Made by a program: the position numbers and the translations under genes. From Nocardia grenadensis NBRC 108939 (GTDB taxonomy: Bacteria > Actinomycetota > Actinomycetes > Mycobacteriales > Mycobacteriaceae), in the NCBI RefSeq assembly GCF_001613445.1, contig NZ_BDCJ01000003.1, positions 1-64,000 on the forward strand: 64,000 nucleotides of DNA, given 5' to 3'. Under the pieces are notes generated by a model. It saw only the letters and a list, made by a program, of their open reading frames with translations. It ran no database searches and was not told where the DNA came from. This document shows, piece after piece, positions 1 through 9,073 of this stretch (position 1 is its first letter; each line of letters starts with the position of its first letter).

Positions 1-19
1 TGACCCGGGCTGATGCTTA

Positions 20-385
20 TCAGGCCCGGATGAAGGCCGAAGCGACACGCCAGAAGGTGTCCGGCCGCAACGATCGGAAGTCCCAATCGTCCGCCAGGGC
101 GTGCGCGGTGGTGACGATCTGGTCGATATCGAAATCGTCCCGAGTCGCCGCACCCGTGGATTCAATTGCATCAATAACGAATTCCACGGCGGTTTGGCGC
201 GTGGAATCGCTGAGCGGGTGGCCGCTGTGGAGGCCGAATGTTGTCATATCAATACCGTTCGCCGGCTTGCCGATCGGGGCGGGATCGATTCTCGCTGGAG
301 CAGTTGCGAATCGGGTCGGATCCGCCGGACTCTCCCGCAGGTGCGGCAGTAAACCACTGGCGAATGGTGTCGTCGGCTCACTCAC
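20..385 (-). CDS. Small hypothetical protein
   Basis: A 121-residue protein of unknown function. The frame is open further upstream to 511, but the GTG at 383-385 is preceded at five bases by a strong ribosome binding site (AGGGGAGG), so I start it there. Roughly the first 55 residues are Pro/Ala/Thr-rich and probably disordered. The C-terminal half is acidic and likely helical, with Trp and Phe residues near the end (DDWDF, DTFWRVASAFI). No signal peptide or membrane segment is visible. It lies alone, codirectional with the SDR gene to its right. Confidence 0.6.
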   Translation of the reverse strand: MSEPTTPFASGLLPHLRESPADPTRFATAPARIDPAPIGKPANGIDMTTFGLHSGHPLSDSTRQTAVEFVIDAIESTGAATRDDFDIDQIVTTAHALADDWDFRSLRPDTFWRVASAFIRA

Positions 386-507
386 GCGGCCTCCCCTTGT
401 TCTCCCCTGTATAGCGGTGTGGGAAGAGTCTAGGTCGCTGGTGCTTTCAAATGCAAGTACATCTGCACGATCGATTCTTTGTGTGCGAACGGTTTTCGAT
501 ATCGGAA

Positions 508-1167
508 TCAACGTGCCAAGGCGGCGACCGCGGCCTCGATCGGTGTGCTGCCGGTAACCAGTTCCAGGGTGAGACCGGCGGTATGGTCGGCCTCCAGCAG
601 TGCGCCGGATACCGCGGCCACATCCGCGCGGGGGATATCCCCCCGGTCGAGCCGCGGCGGCGCAAGGGTGACCGAACCGGTGCCGGGGGAGTCGAGCAGG
701 CGACCGGGCCGCAGGATGGTCCAGTCGAGGTCACGACTGCGCAGATCGTCCTCGGCCTGGGTTTTGGCGTCCATATAGGCAGCCCATACTTCGTCGGTGC
801 CGGCGGCCGGGGCCAGGCCCGCGCCCATCGTCGAGATTTGCAGGAAGCGACGGGTGCCGACGCGTTCGGCCGCTTCGGCCAGCAGGACCGAGCCGTCGCG
901 ATCGACGGTGTACTTGCGGGCCACCCCGCTGCCCGGGCCGGCGCCGGCGGCGAAAACCACCGCGTCCGCACCCTGGACCGTCGCGGCCAGGTCGGTCACC
1001 ACCGCCTGCTCCAGATCCAGGACAACGGATTCGGCGCCGGTCGCGTACACCTCCGGCGCATGGGCCGCGTTGCGGATCAACGCGATGACGCTGTGGCCCC
1101 GGCCGGTGAGAAGTTCGGCGAGCAGGAGGGCGATCTTGCCGTGTCCACCGGCGATGACGATGCGCAT
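508..1167 (-). CDS. NAD(P)-binding oxidoreductase, atypical SDR (NmrA/YwnB type)
   Basis: A 219-residue Rossmann-fold protein of the NAD(P)H-binding atypical SDR group. The N-terminus carries the dinucleotide-binding loop GGHGKIA after the first beta strand, and residues 90-130 hold the conserved pattern FLQISTMGAG. There is no classical Tyr-xxx-Lys pair, which is normal for this group, so the substrate cannot be told. The ATG has AAGGACC upstream. The lipoprotein gene ends 18 bases before it on the same strand, so the two may be cotranscribed. Confidence 0.8.
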   Translation of the reverse strand: MRIVIAGGHGKIALLLAELLTGRGHSVIALIRNAAHAPEVYATGAESVVLDLEQAVVTDLAATVQGADAVVFAAGAGPGSGVARKYTVDRDGSVLLAEAAERVGTRRFLQISTMGAGLAPAAGTDEVWAAYMDAKTQAEDDLRSRDLDWTILRPGRLLDSPGTGSVTLAPPRLDRGDIPRADVAAVSGALLEADHTAGLTLELVTGSTPIEAAVAALAR

Positions 1168-1185
1168 ACGGGGGTCCTTTCGTGG

Positions 1186-1692
1186 TCAGCGTTCGGGGCC
1201 GCCGGGATTGCAGGCGGCATCGACGGTCGCGTCGTAGCCCACCGACGGCCGCCAGGGTTCGAGATTCCAGGTGGGTTTGTCCGGGGCGACGAGGCGTGCC
1301 CACTCCCAGTGGCAGCGGAACTGGTCCCACATGCCCGGGGTGTCGGCGGCCGGATCGGCGGTGCGGATCTCCTGCCAGGCACGGATATCGGCTCCGGGAT
1401 AGGTGGTGTCGCGGCCCGCCCGGGTCGGGTGGACCATCAGTCGTGGACCGGCGGCATTCTCGGTCCATTCCAGGTGGTCGATCAGGGGTTGCCCGGCGTA
1501 CGGATCCACCGTGGGAGTCGGGCGCAGGGTACGGGTGGTGGCGCTCGCCGGAACCGTGACCGTGGTCGTCGCGGTGACCGCGGGTGCGCTGCCGGGCCCG
1601 ATATCGGAGTTCGAACTCGCGCATCCGGTGAGGGCCAGCGCCGAGAGAATCGTCGATACGCCGGCCGCGCGGACCGCGGATTCGATCGGCAT
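1186..1692 (-). CDS. DUF2599-domain lipoprotein
   Basis: A 168-residue secreted lipoprotein. A hydrophobic signal peptide ends in the lipobox ALTGC with Cys-24 as the likely lipidated residue, followed by a Ser/Thr/Pro-rich linker to about residue 65. The rest matches DUF2599, with conserved Trp and Cys positions in MWDQFRCHWEW and WNLEPWRP and a final Cys near the C-terminus. The domain's function is unknown. The start is set by GGAG five bases before the ATG. It probably heads a two-gene unit with the SDR gene downstream. Confidence 0.8.
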   Translation of the reverse strand: MPIESAVRAAGVSTILSALALTGCASSNSDIGPGSAPAVTATTTVTVPASATTRTLRPTPTVDPYAGQPLIDHLEWTENAAGPRLMVHPTRAGRDTTYPGADIRAWQEIRTADPAADTPGMWDQFRCHWEWARLVAPDKPTWNLEPWRPSVGYDATVDAACNPGGPER

Positions 1693-1824
1693 ACTCGCTC
1701 CTGCGCCTCGGGGCCGGCCCGCCCGTCGCGCCGGCTGCTTCCGAGCCTAGAGGGTCGCGCCGCTACGGTGCGGATCTGCCGGTGTGTGGCGCGCGCCGGG
1801 GGCTCACCGCGCCCGGTCGGCTGC

Positions 1825-2118
1825 TCACCGCCACAGGCTGTGGCAGGGTAGCCGGCGCAGACCTGGCCTGATCTTGCTGTCCACCGTCACGGTGAGGCCC
1901 GCGTGCAGTGCGGCGGAAGTGAATTCCCAGGCTTCGGCGTTGGTCGCCGCGTACTCCAGGACGAGGGCGCTGCCCGCGGCGGTGCCGTCGAAGTAGACGG
2001 TGACACGCCGGTTGAGGTGGTCGCGGGCGGCGTCGTCGCGTCCGGCAGTGGCCGGTGTCGTGGCGTCCAAGATCCGCGTCTCCTTCCAGGCGTCCCCGAC
2101 GGCGCCGTTGTGTGTCAC
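1825..2118 (-). CDS. Small hypothetical protein
   Basis: A 97-residue frame with a GTG start at 2118. A TTG at 2068-2070 is better placed behind GGAAGGAG and would give an 81-residue protein, so the start is uncertain. Residues 37-80 alternate hydrophobic and polar positions (RRVTVYFDG, LTVTVDSKI), suggesting a small beta-rich fold. I recognise no family, and the gene has no obvious partner. Confidence 0.45.
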   Translation of the reverse strand: MTHNGAVGDAWKETRILDATTPATAGRDDAARDHLNRRVTVYFDGTAAGSALVLEYAATNAEAWEFTSAALHAGLTVTVDSKIRPGLRRLPCHSLWR

Positions 2119-2365
2119 AGTAAGTTCGCACCATTGCTGAGAACATGTTCCGGAAGTGGGTCTGGGGAATTCACAGCACGACGCAGAAAGAGCTCGGGGC
2201 GGTTCACACCGGTGGATACCCGCTCAGCGGCGGGGGCCGTGGGTATGAACCGTGTCGCAGGGGCCCGGCCCGCCGGGTGCGATTCCACGGCTCACCTCCG
2301 GCGAATGTCGTTCACGCCACGAGTGTTTCGTTTGGTCTCCGGTGCCGCTCCCATGCGAAACTCGA

Positions 2366-3346
2366 ATGATGGGTGCTTCTGGAATGCGATCGGCGGTGGA
2401 GGCGGAGACCTCGGCCGGCCCGGGATTCACCGCGCGAGCCGCGGCCGACGGCGGGCCGACAGTACTGCGGATGGTGCTCGGTGGCCGGTTACGGCGGCTG
2501 CGTGAGGCCAGCGGGTTGTCCCGGGAACAGGCCGGTGACCACATCCGTGGTTCGGATTCGAAGATCAGCCGGCTCGAACTCGGGCGCACCAGTATCCGTG
2601 AACGTGATCTGGTGGATCTGCTCGCGCTGTACGGGGTCACCGATACCGAAGAACTCGACGCGTTCCAGGAACTCGCGCGGCAGGCCAATACTTCCGGGTG
2701 GTGGCATCGGGACAACGACTGGCTGCCGAAATGGTTCGATATGTACCTGGGTCTCGAGCAGGCCGCCCAGGTGATCCGCTGTTACGAACCGCGCACCGTG
2801 CCGGAGCTACTGCAGACCGCGGACTATGCGCGCGCCCTGCTGACGCTGGCCCATCCGGGGGAGCCGGAGGACGCGATCGAACGCCGGGTGGCGCTGCGGA
2901 TGCGTCGCCAGCACATTCTCGACCGGCCGCATCCGCCGCATCTGTGGCTGATCGTGGAGGAGGCCGCCCTGACCCGCCGGATCGGTGGTTCGAGGGTTTG
3001 GGGCGCGCAGATCGACCGGATGTTGTCCGCGGCTCGGCAGCCGCACATCACGGTGCAAGTCCTGGCCGATCATGTGGGCGGTCCGGCGTTGGCCGACGGC
3101 GCGTTCACCTATCTCCGGTTCGCCGAGGCGGACCTACCCGATATTGTCTATCTCCAGCAGCTCACGGGCGCTCTGTATCTCGACAAGCAGGCGGACCTGG
3201 ACGCTTACCGCGCGGTCGCCAATCAACTGTCGGTACACGCGGCGCCGCCGGAGTACACACCCGGCCTGTTGACGGCACTGCGCCGGCGCCAGCCACGGAT
3301 CATGGATCAGCCGGCCCGCCGGGAACAGAGTGGTGCCGGTCGCTGA
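2366..3346 (+). CDS. XRE-family regulator with DUF5753 domain
   Basis: A DNA-binding protein of about 326 residues. An N-terminal helix-turn-helix (GGRLRRLREASGLSREQAG then KISRLELG) is followed by the DUF5753 ligand-like domain from about residue 105 to 310, with the typical run of Trp/Tyr positions (WWHRDNDWLPKWF). The family is abundant in filamentous actinobacteria and usually paired with a small DUF397 gene immediately downstream; no such gene is present here. The start is ambiguous among ATG codons at 2366, 2369 and 2384. Confidence 0.85.
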   Translation: MMGASGMRSAVEAETSAGPGFTARAAADGGPTVLRMVLGGRLRRLREASGLSREQAGDHIRGSDSKISRLELGRTSIRERDLVDLLALYGVTDTEELDAFQELARQANTSGWWHRDNDWLPKWFDMYLGLEQAAQVIRCYEPRTVPELLQTADYARALLTLAHPGEPEDAIERRVALRMRRQHILDRPHPPHLWLIVEEAALTRRIGGSRVWGAQIDRMLSAARQPHITVQVLADHVGGPALADGAFTYLRFAEADLPDIVYLQQLTGALYLDKQADLDAYRAVANQLSVHAAPPEYTPGLLTALRRRQPRIMDQPARREQSGAGR

Positions 3347-3523
3347 CCGCCTGGCCCGGGGTCGCCGGCCGTCGCGCCGAATTGCCCGAGTATTGAACTC
3401 CTCGGGGGAACTCGTTACCGTCTTGTGACCGAACCCAAACCGCGAGGCCGGTCACTGATGAACTCTCGGGAGTACCGCTAGATCGTATCTACCGGCCGCG
3501 AGAGAGGTTACTGTCCGGTAGTT

Positions 3524-4546
3524 ATGGTGGGCAGCAGAGCCGATTCCGGGAGCACGGACCTGGAAACCGAACTCGTGGCGCATCTCCGGCGCCCCGATCG
3601 ATTCGGCGGAACCGCGGATGTGGGCGCGACGGTGCGGCGGTGTCTCGCCGATATCGCCGAAGTTCTCGCACCCGAGCCCGCCGCTCCCGCCGCCGCGCCG
3701 CCGGCGGTCGTGACCGCGGCGGTGCGCTGGGCCCAAGAGGGGGTGGCGCTGGAAACGGTGCTCACCGCATGCCACGAATGTGCCCGGGACGCTGTGGAAT
3801 TCCTCGCGGAGAGGATCGCCGCCGCGGCATTGCGGGCCGAGGCGATGGTGGACGGAGCCCGGCTCCTGGTCCGGGTGGTGGAGGTGGTGACCACCGCCGC
3901 CGCGGCGGCGTATCTGGACGAGCACCGGGTCGTCGCGCGCGAACACCAGACCTCGGCGCAGACCATGGTGGCCGCCCTGCTGAGTGGGCACGGGGTGGCC
4001 GCACTGGCGAAACGGTCCGGGTTCCGGGTGGCGCCGGCCTATCAGGTGGTGGCGCTGGCGCTCCCGCCGCACGCCGAGGAGCGGGCGGGCGGCCCGGAGG
4101 CGGTGTCGGCGGCGCGCCGGAAACTGCGCAGGGTGCAGGCCGCGCTCGGCACTCCGCTGGGGTCGCGGTCGCTGTCGCTGTTGCGTGCCGACGGCGGAAC
4201 TGTGCTGATCCCGCTGGAAACCGATCGGTGGGGACCGGGCGGTCGCACCGCGGCGGGGCTGATGAGCGCCGAGGTGCTGCAGCTGGTGGCCGAGGCTGCG
4301 GAGGTACGGCCGACGGCGACGGTCGCCGCGGGTACCACGGCGGAAGTGCCGGAGCTGGCGGGGCGCACCCACGACGTCCTGAACCGGCTCCGTGCCAGCG
4401 GACAACCCCCCGGCCTGTACCGGATAAGCGATGACGCGACCACCGAACAGGACGCGATGGCGGATGCGATGCGAGTGCACCGGCTGCCGCGTCCGGTCGC
4501 CGCCACCGGCCCGCGCGCCCGTCCGGGCACACCGGGAGCCGCGTGA
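3524..4546 (+). CDS. PucR/CdaR-type regulator lacking the C-terminal HTH
   Basis: A 340-residue protein. It resembles the N-terminal and middle parts of actinobacterial PucR-family activators: an RsbR-like helical region (about 40-145, with VLTACHECARDAVEF) and a GGDEF-like fold (about 155-300). The family normally continues with a helix-turn-helix bearing HPNTVxYRLxRI, giving about 400 residues. Here the similarity stops after GLYRIS and a short Pro/Arg-rich tail precedes the stop. No HTH is found downstream in any frame before the next gene at 4581. It is either a truncated gene or a signalling-only variant. Confidence 0.7.
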   Translation: MVGSRADSGSTDLETELVAHLRRPDRFGGTADVGATVRRCLADIAEVLAPEPAAPAAAPPAVVTAAVRWAQEGVALETVLTACHECARDAVEFLAERIAAAALRAEAMVDGARLLVRVVEVVTTAAAAAYLDEHRVVAREHQTSAQTMVAALLSGHGVAALAKRSGFRVAPAYQVVALALPPHAEERAGGPEAVSAARRKLRRVQAALGTPLGSRSLSLLRADGGTVLIPLETDRWGPGGRTAAGLMSAEVLQLVAEAAEVRPTATVAAGTTAEVPELAGRTHDVLNRLRASGQPPGLYRISDDATTEQDAMADAMRVHRLPRPVAATGPRARPGTPGAA

Positions 4547-4580
4547 TGGGTGAGTCGCGAGTGTTGCTGCGAGGTACGAG

Positions 4581-5618
4581 ATGAGATCACGGGTTTCGGT
4601 CCTGGCCGCCCTGGCCGTATTGGTCGCGGTCGCCACCGCGACGGCACCGGCCGTCGCGGACCCCGGGGGACACCCGCCGCCGGCCCCGGCCGCACCGGCC
4701 ACGAGCGCGCGGGAGTCCGGCGGCCGGTTGCTGCGCGTGCAGGTACTCGACGATCAGCGAATCCGGCTACACATCCGTTCGGCCGCCATGGGCCGCGAGA
4801 TCGCGATCGATACCCTGATCGGCTCCGGCCCGGCGCCCCGGCCCACGTTGTACCTGCTCGACGGTGTGGACGGCGGCGCGACCTCGGGCTGGCTGACCAA
4901 GGGCGGCGCGGCCGAGTTCTTCGCCGACAAACCGGTCGATGTGGTGCTGACCACCGGTGGTACGGCGAGTATGTACGCCGACTGGGTCCGGGTGGACGCC
5001 GCGCTGGGCCTGAACCGCTGGGAGACCTTTCTCACCGAGGAGCTACCACCGATTGTCGAGAAGTATCTGGGATCCAACGGAACCCGGGCGATCGCCGGGG
5101 TGTCCATGGGCGCGCAGGCGGCGATGATGCTGACGCAGCGGCATCAGGGGTTCTACCGGGGCGTCGCCGGGATGAGCGGTTGTTACTCCACCTCCGACCA
5201 ACTCGGCCGCGCAGTGACGACCATGACGGTGGCCTCGCGCGGCGGTAATCCGGAGAACCTGTTCGGCCCGCCCGCTTCGCCGGAATGGCTCGCCCACGAC
5301 AGTCTGCTGGGCGCCGACAAATTGCGGGGGACCCGGATCTACGTGTCGGTGGCCAACGGTTCTCCCAGCAACACGGCACTGATGTCGATCGGCGACAGCC
5401 CGGAAATTCTGGCGGTGCTGCTCGGCGGTGGCTCGCTGCTGGAATCGGGTGCCCACCTGTGCACGCAACGATTCGCCACCCGTCTCACCGAACTCGGCAT
5501 TCCCGCGATGGTGGATTATCTGCCCGAGGGAATGCATTCCTGGCCGGATTTCGAAGTGCAGTTGCATCGCAGCTGGCCGACCCTGCGCGCCGCGCTGGAA
5601 TTACCGCAGAATTCGTGA
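4581..5618 (+). CDS. Secreted alpha/beta-hydrolase, antigen 85/mycolyltransferase-like esterase
   Basis: A 345-residue exported enzyme. A signal peptide covers about residues 1-27 (hydrophobic core then AVADP). The mature part is the esterase/antigen 85 fold: LYLLDGVDGG near residue 92, the nucleophile elbow GVSMGAQ with Ser near 178, and the His in the C-terminal segment GMHSWPDF. In mycolate-containing bacteria such proteins transfer mycolic acids to trehalose or the cell wall, or act as esterases; the exact substrate is inferred. It begins 34 bases after the truncated PucR gene on the same strand. Confidence 0.8.
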   Translation: MRSRVSVLAALAVLVAVATATAPAVADPGGHPPPAPAAPATSARESGGRLLRVQVLDDQRIRLHIRSAAMGREIAIDTLIGSGPAPRPTLYLLDGVDGGATSGWLTKGGAAEFFADKPVDVVLTTGGTASMYADWVRVDAALGLNRWETFLTEELPPIVEKYLGSNGTRAIAGVSMGAQAAMMLTQRHQGFYRGVAGMSGCYSTSDQLGRAVTTMTVASRGGNPENLFGPPASPEWLAHDSLLGADKLRGTRIYVSVANGSPSNTALMSIGDSPEILAVLLGGGSLLESGAHLCTQRFATRLTELGIPAMVDYLPEGMHSWPDFEVQLHRSWPTLRAALELPQNS

Positions 5619-5718
5619 CATACCCGGCGCGGTGCCCGAACTGTCGGCACCCTTCGCCGGCCGGGAAACGGCACCGCGCCGGGCGAATCGGACAGTGAAG
5701 TTCTCCAGGAGGCTCTCT

Positions 5719-5868
5719 ATGACGGAACCGAACCCGGCCCGGGCGCGGTCGGCGGTATTCGCCGGCCGCCCCGGTGCTCGTTCGTGGACTCGTCGGTACC
5801 GGTGCCCGGGCAGAGCCCGCGGCGGCGCCGACCGAACAGGATCTCGCCGCATTGTGACCGGCGCGTAG
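5719..5868 (+). CDS. Very small ORF with strong ribosome binding site, possibly a remnant
   Basis: A 49-residue Arg-rich frame starting at an ATG with AGGAGG eight bases upstream. The amino-acid composition (Arg, Gly, Pro) is not convincing. A neighbouring frame reads a more natural C-terminal stretch (VLVRGLVGTGARAEP through EQDLAAL, stop at 5855-5857). A frameshifted remnant of a small gene is therefore as likely as a real 49-residue protein. Confidence 0.25.
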   Translation: MTEPNPARARSAVFAGRPGARSWTRRYRCPGRARGGADRTGSRRIVTGA

Positions 5869-6049
5869 ACGGGTGTGCGCGGAGCCCGGCCGGCCCGACT
5901 CCACCGGCCGGCTCCAGCACACACCGGTCGCCGCGGATTCGCACGGGCCGTCCGCCTCACAGCCCGCGTCCCCTCGTCCGCGCGCGGCGGCAGTACGCCC
6001 ACCGGGTGGCCACCGCTCAGGTCACTCGGTGGGCGCGGCCGAGCCGGTT

Positions 6050-6083
6050 GCCACCGGCCCCGTACCGCGTCCGGGCCGGTGGC
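6050..6083 (-). terminator. Hairpin downstream of the BetA-like gene
   Basis: Perfect 11-base arms GCCACCGGCCC / GGGCCGGTGGC around a 12-base loop, nine bases past the stop of the GMC gene. There is no U-tract, as is common for actinobacterial terminators. Confidence 0.6.
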
Positions 6084-6091
6084 ACCGTGGC

Positions 6092-7678
6092 CTATGCGCG
6101 GGTGAGGAAGTCGGCCGCCTGGGCCCCGATGAACATACTGGGCGCGTGGGTGTGCCCGCGCACCAGCACCGGCATGATCGAGGCGTCGGCGACCCGCAGG
6201 CCCCGCACACCGCGTACGCGCAGTTGCGGGTCCACCACACTGTTCTCGTCCGAGCCCATCCGGCAGGTGCCGGCCGGATGGTACAGAGTGTGTGAATAGC
6301 CGTTGAGTGTCAGCGCGTGCGTGGCTTCCGACGCTCCGTCGGCGGGTGCGTCCGGTGGATAGCAGAGCGGGCCGAGCACCTCTCGCATGGCGGCGGTATC
6401 GGCGATCTCGGCGCAGTACCGCAGGCCGGTCATCAACGCGGTCCGGTCCAGACCCTGTTCGTCGGAGAGGTACTTCGGATCGATCACCGGTTTGGCCAGC
6501 GGATCGCCGGAGGCCAGAGTGATCGTGCCGCGACTGTGCGGGCGCACCAGGACGGCCGCCAGGATGACGCCGTGGGCGGTCGGCTCGATGAGGCCCTCGT
6601 GGTAGAAGGGCGCGGGTGCGTAGACCAGTTCGAGGTCGGGGTGCTCCAGTTCGGGACGGCTGCGCACGAAGCCGTACGCCTCACCGACGTTCGAGGTGAG
6701 CATGCCGCGATGGCGCAGCAGGTAGTTGATCAGCTGGGCCGGTTTCTCGGCGTCGAACAGTGAGTCGTTGTCCACTCCGTAGCCGAGTCCGGTGACGAGA
6801 TGATCCTGCAGGTTGGCGCCGACCTCGGGCGCGTGGTGGCGGACCGTGATTCCATGGCGTTCGAGTTGGGCGCGATCGCCGATTCCGGAGAGCATGAGCA
6901 GCTGCGGGCTGTTGATCGCGCCGCCGCAGAGTACGACCTCGGTACGGGCCGTCACCGTGTCGGTCCGGCCGGCACGCGAGTATTCGACACCGACGGCACG
7001 GTCCCCGTCGAAGAGCACCCGGGTGGCGGTCGCCTCCGGGTACACCTCGAGATTGCGCCGCTTCAGCGCCGGGCGCAGATACGCGTCGGCGGTGCTCCAG
7101 CGCCGTCCCCGGTACTGGGTGACCATGGTCTGGGTGAACCCTTGCGGTTCGGGTAGGTTCGGTTCCTCGACGGGGAAACCGCGTTCGGCCACGGCCCGCA
7201 GATAGGCGGCGGTCGACGGGCGCGGGCTGCGCTGGCGGGAAATGTGCAGGGGGCCGCCGGTGCCGTGGTCGGGGGCGGCCGCGCCCTCGACGTTCTCGAT
7301 CGAACGGAACTGCTCGACCGCCCGGTCGAAGCCCCATTCCGGGCCCCCGGCGACCGACCATTCCTCGTAGTCGGCGCGGAAGCCGCGCACCCACATCTGG
7401 GCGTTGAGTGAGGACGAGCCACCGAAGGTCTTGCCGCGGGGCCAGTAGATCCGCCGATCGTCGAGCTGGGGCTGGGGTTCGGTGAGGTAGTCCCAGTCAT
7501 AGGGGGTGCGGAAGAGTTTGGCGAAGGCGGCCGGTATGTGGATGAACTTGTCCTTGTCGGCCGGGCCGGCCTCGATCAGGATCACCGAACGGCCCGGGTC
7601 CGTGCTGAGCCGGTTTGCGAGGACGGCTCCCGCCGATCCCGACCCGATGATCACATAGTCCGCACTGACTGCTGTCAC
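6092..7678 (-). CDS. GMC oxidoreductase, choline/alcohol dehydrogenase-like
   Basis: A 528-residue FAD enzyme of the glucose-methanol-choline family, closest in layout to BetA-type alcohol dehydrogenases. The Rossmann motif is IIGSGSAGAV near the N-terminus. GMC signature 1 is PRGKTFGGSSSLN and signature 2 is GAINSPQLLMLSGIG. The C-terminal active-site region has YHPAGTCRMG. The substrate is unknown. The start is the GTG at 7676-7678, because codons upstream read an unrelated Arg-rich extension. The promoter region to the right holds a partial inverted repeat (7696-7718) that may be a regulator site. Confidence 0.85.
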   Translation of the reverse strand: MTAVSADYVIIGSGSAGAVLANRLSTDPGRSVILIEAGPADKDKFIHIPAAFAKLFRTPYDWDYLTEPQPQLDDRRIYWPRGKTFGGSSSLNAQMWVRGFRADYEEWSVAGGPEWGFDRAVEQFRSIENVEGAAAPDHGTGGPLHISRQRSPRPSTAAYLRAVAERGFPVEEPNLPEPQGFTQTMVTQYRGRRWSTADAYLRPALKRRNLEVYPEATATRVLFDGDRAVGVEYSRAGRTDTVTARTEVVLCGGAINSPQLLMLSGIGDRAQLERHGITVRHHAPEVGANLQDHLVTGLGYGVDNDSLFDAEKPAQLINYLLRHRGMLTSNVGEAYGFVRSRPELEHPDLELVYAPAPFYHEGLIEPTAHGVILAAVLVRPHSRGTITLASGDPLAKPVIDPKYLSDEQGLDRTALMTGLRYCAEIADTAAMREVLGPLCYPPDAPADGASEATHALTLNGYSHTLYHPAGTCRMGSDENSVVDPQLRVRGVRGLRVADASIMPVLVRGHTHAPSMFIGAQAADFLTRA

Positions 7679-7817
7679 CTTCGCACCTCTCGATCTCGTG
7701 TATCCGTAAACATACGAGAGCGGAGCCGGACGCGAGGCGTCTTCGCCGCAGTGCAGGAGTTGTTCGGAAAAGCTCGTTCGCGGGTGACGTCGTGCGCCGC
7801 CGGGGTATAACCGGCGC

Positions 7818-8459
7818 ATGAGTTACCCGGTGGATTTCGGGGTGCTGCAAGCGGGTTCGATCCTCGCGATCATCCTCGGTGTGGCCCTGCTGGTTTCGGC
7901 GTTGTTCGCATTGCGCAAGAGGGGGCCGCGGGCCCTGATCGCCCGGGGTGCCGGTGGTGCGCTACTGCTGGTCGCCGCGGCGCTGGTGCTGTGGATCGCC
8001 ACCCTCGTGCAGACCTACCTCGGCCTGACGGGGGAGATGCGGGCGGCGCATGTGGTGGTGGCACCGGTCTCCGAGGCGGAGCATCAACTCGAGGTGGAGC
8101 TGACGCTGTTCGATGCCGACGGTGGCACCACCGAGCGCAGTACGCACCGGGTCGAGGGCGATATGTGGGTACTGCAGGCGCAGTTGGTGGAACTGGAACC
8201 GTGGGTCAACGCCCTCGGCTTCCATTCCGGATACAAGGTGTCGCGCCTGTACGGGCAGCGGCTCGACGGGGTGGCCACCCGGCAGAACCACATCTTCCTC
8301 AATGGCGGGGATCGCGACTTCTTCGAGGATATGACCGAAAGCCGCTGGTTCACCTCGCCCTTCGTCCGGTCGGCCTACGGCAACGCGGTAATCGCGACCC
8401 CCGGCGAATACGACGTGTTCATCTCGCGTGACGCCATCAAGACCCGCGCGGTGGAGTGA
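7818..8459 (+). CDS. Membrane-anchored hypothetical protein
   Basis: A 213-residue protein with two transmembrane helices in the first 75 residues (about 12-32 and 46-68, separated by a basic loop RKRGPRALIARG). A polar domain of about 140 residues follows, with a predicted beta-rich stretch (HQLEVELTLFDADGG). The C-terminal domain would lie on one face of the membrane. No family is recognised. It is divergent from the GMC gene and ends five bases before the convergent TetR gene. Confidence 0.7.
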   Translation: MSYPVDFGVLQAGSILAIILGVALLVSALFALRKRGPRALIARGAGGALLLVAAALVLWIATLVQTYLGLTGEMRAAHVVVAPVSEAEHQLEVELTLFDADGGTTERSTHRVEGDMWVLQAQLVELEPWVNALGFHSGYKVSRLYGQRLDGVATRQNHIFLNGGDRDFFEDMTESRWFTSPFVRSAYGNAVIATPGEYDVFISRDAIKTRAVE

Positions 8460-8464
8460 GCGCC

Positions 8465-9046
8465 CTACCTGCCCTCGACCGCGGTTCGGCAGATCTCGCT
8501 CAACTCCTCGACCACCGTGTCCAGCGCGGCCGGTCCGCGTTCGGTGCGGGCGACGATCAGCGCGCCCTCCAGCGCGCTGATCACCAGTAGCGCGATGGAG
8601 CGGGCCCGTTCTGGCCGGGCCCCGTCCTCGACGAGTTTGGCGGCGACGAGTTCGCGCAGGGTCTCGAATGCCGATCCGGCGGCGGCGACGGCGCCGGGTT
8701 CGTTGCCGAGTGCGGCGGCGGCGATCGGGCACCCGAGCGCGTAGTCGTACTTGTCCAGTCCGTGAGCCAGCATATCGGCGAGTGCGCGCAGGGCGGCCGA
8801 GGCCTGTGGCGCCGCCAGCGCTTTGGTGACTCCGGTGGCCACCCGGCTGCCCGCGGCCTCGGTGGCCTCCGTCATCAGCTGTGCTCGGCCGCCGGGGAAG
8901 TGGTGGTACACCGATCCGCGCGGTGCGCCACTGGCCTGTAGTACATCGGTGAACGAGACAGCCGCGACGCCGCGCCGCCGGATCAGCGATATCGCGCTGT
9001 CGATCATGGCCGCCCGGGGTCCGGCGGGATCCTTCGGTCGTGGCAT
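8465..9046 (-). CDS. TetR-family repressor
   Basis: A 193-residue regulator. The N-terminal TetR helix-turn-helix is clear (AAMIDSAISLIRRRGVAAVSFTDVLQASGAPRGSVYHHFPGG). The C-terminal part, with GCPIAAAALG, resembles the LmrA/YxaF-like subgroup. The ATG at 9044-9046 has AGGGAG at good spacing; an earlier ATG at 9088 overlaps the probable operator and is disfavoured. It faces the thioesterase gene divergently and probably controls it and itself. Confidence 0.85.
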   Translation of the reverse strand: MPRPKDPAGPRAAMIDSAISLIRRRGVAAVSFTDVLQASGAPRGSVYHHFPGGRAQLMTEATEAAGSRVATGVTKALAAPQASAALRALADMLAHGLDKYDYALGCPIAAAALGNEPGAVAAAGSAFETLRELVAAKLVEDGARPERARSIALLVISALEGALIVARTERGPAALDTVVEELSEICRTAVEGR

Positions 9047-9073
9047 GCGCTGCTCCCTCTTGCCCGTGGTAAC

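Noticed and set aside
451..1851. 466-codon plus-strand frame opposite the SDR and lipoprotein genes
   Set aside because: The minus-strand genes have clear family motifs and ribosome binding sites; the plus frame is Gly/Arg-rich with no motif.
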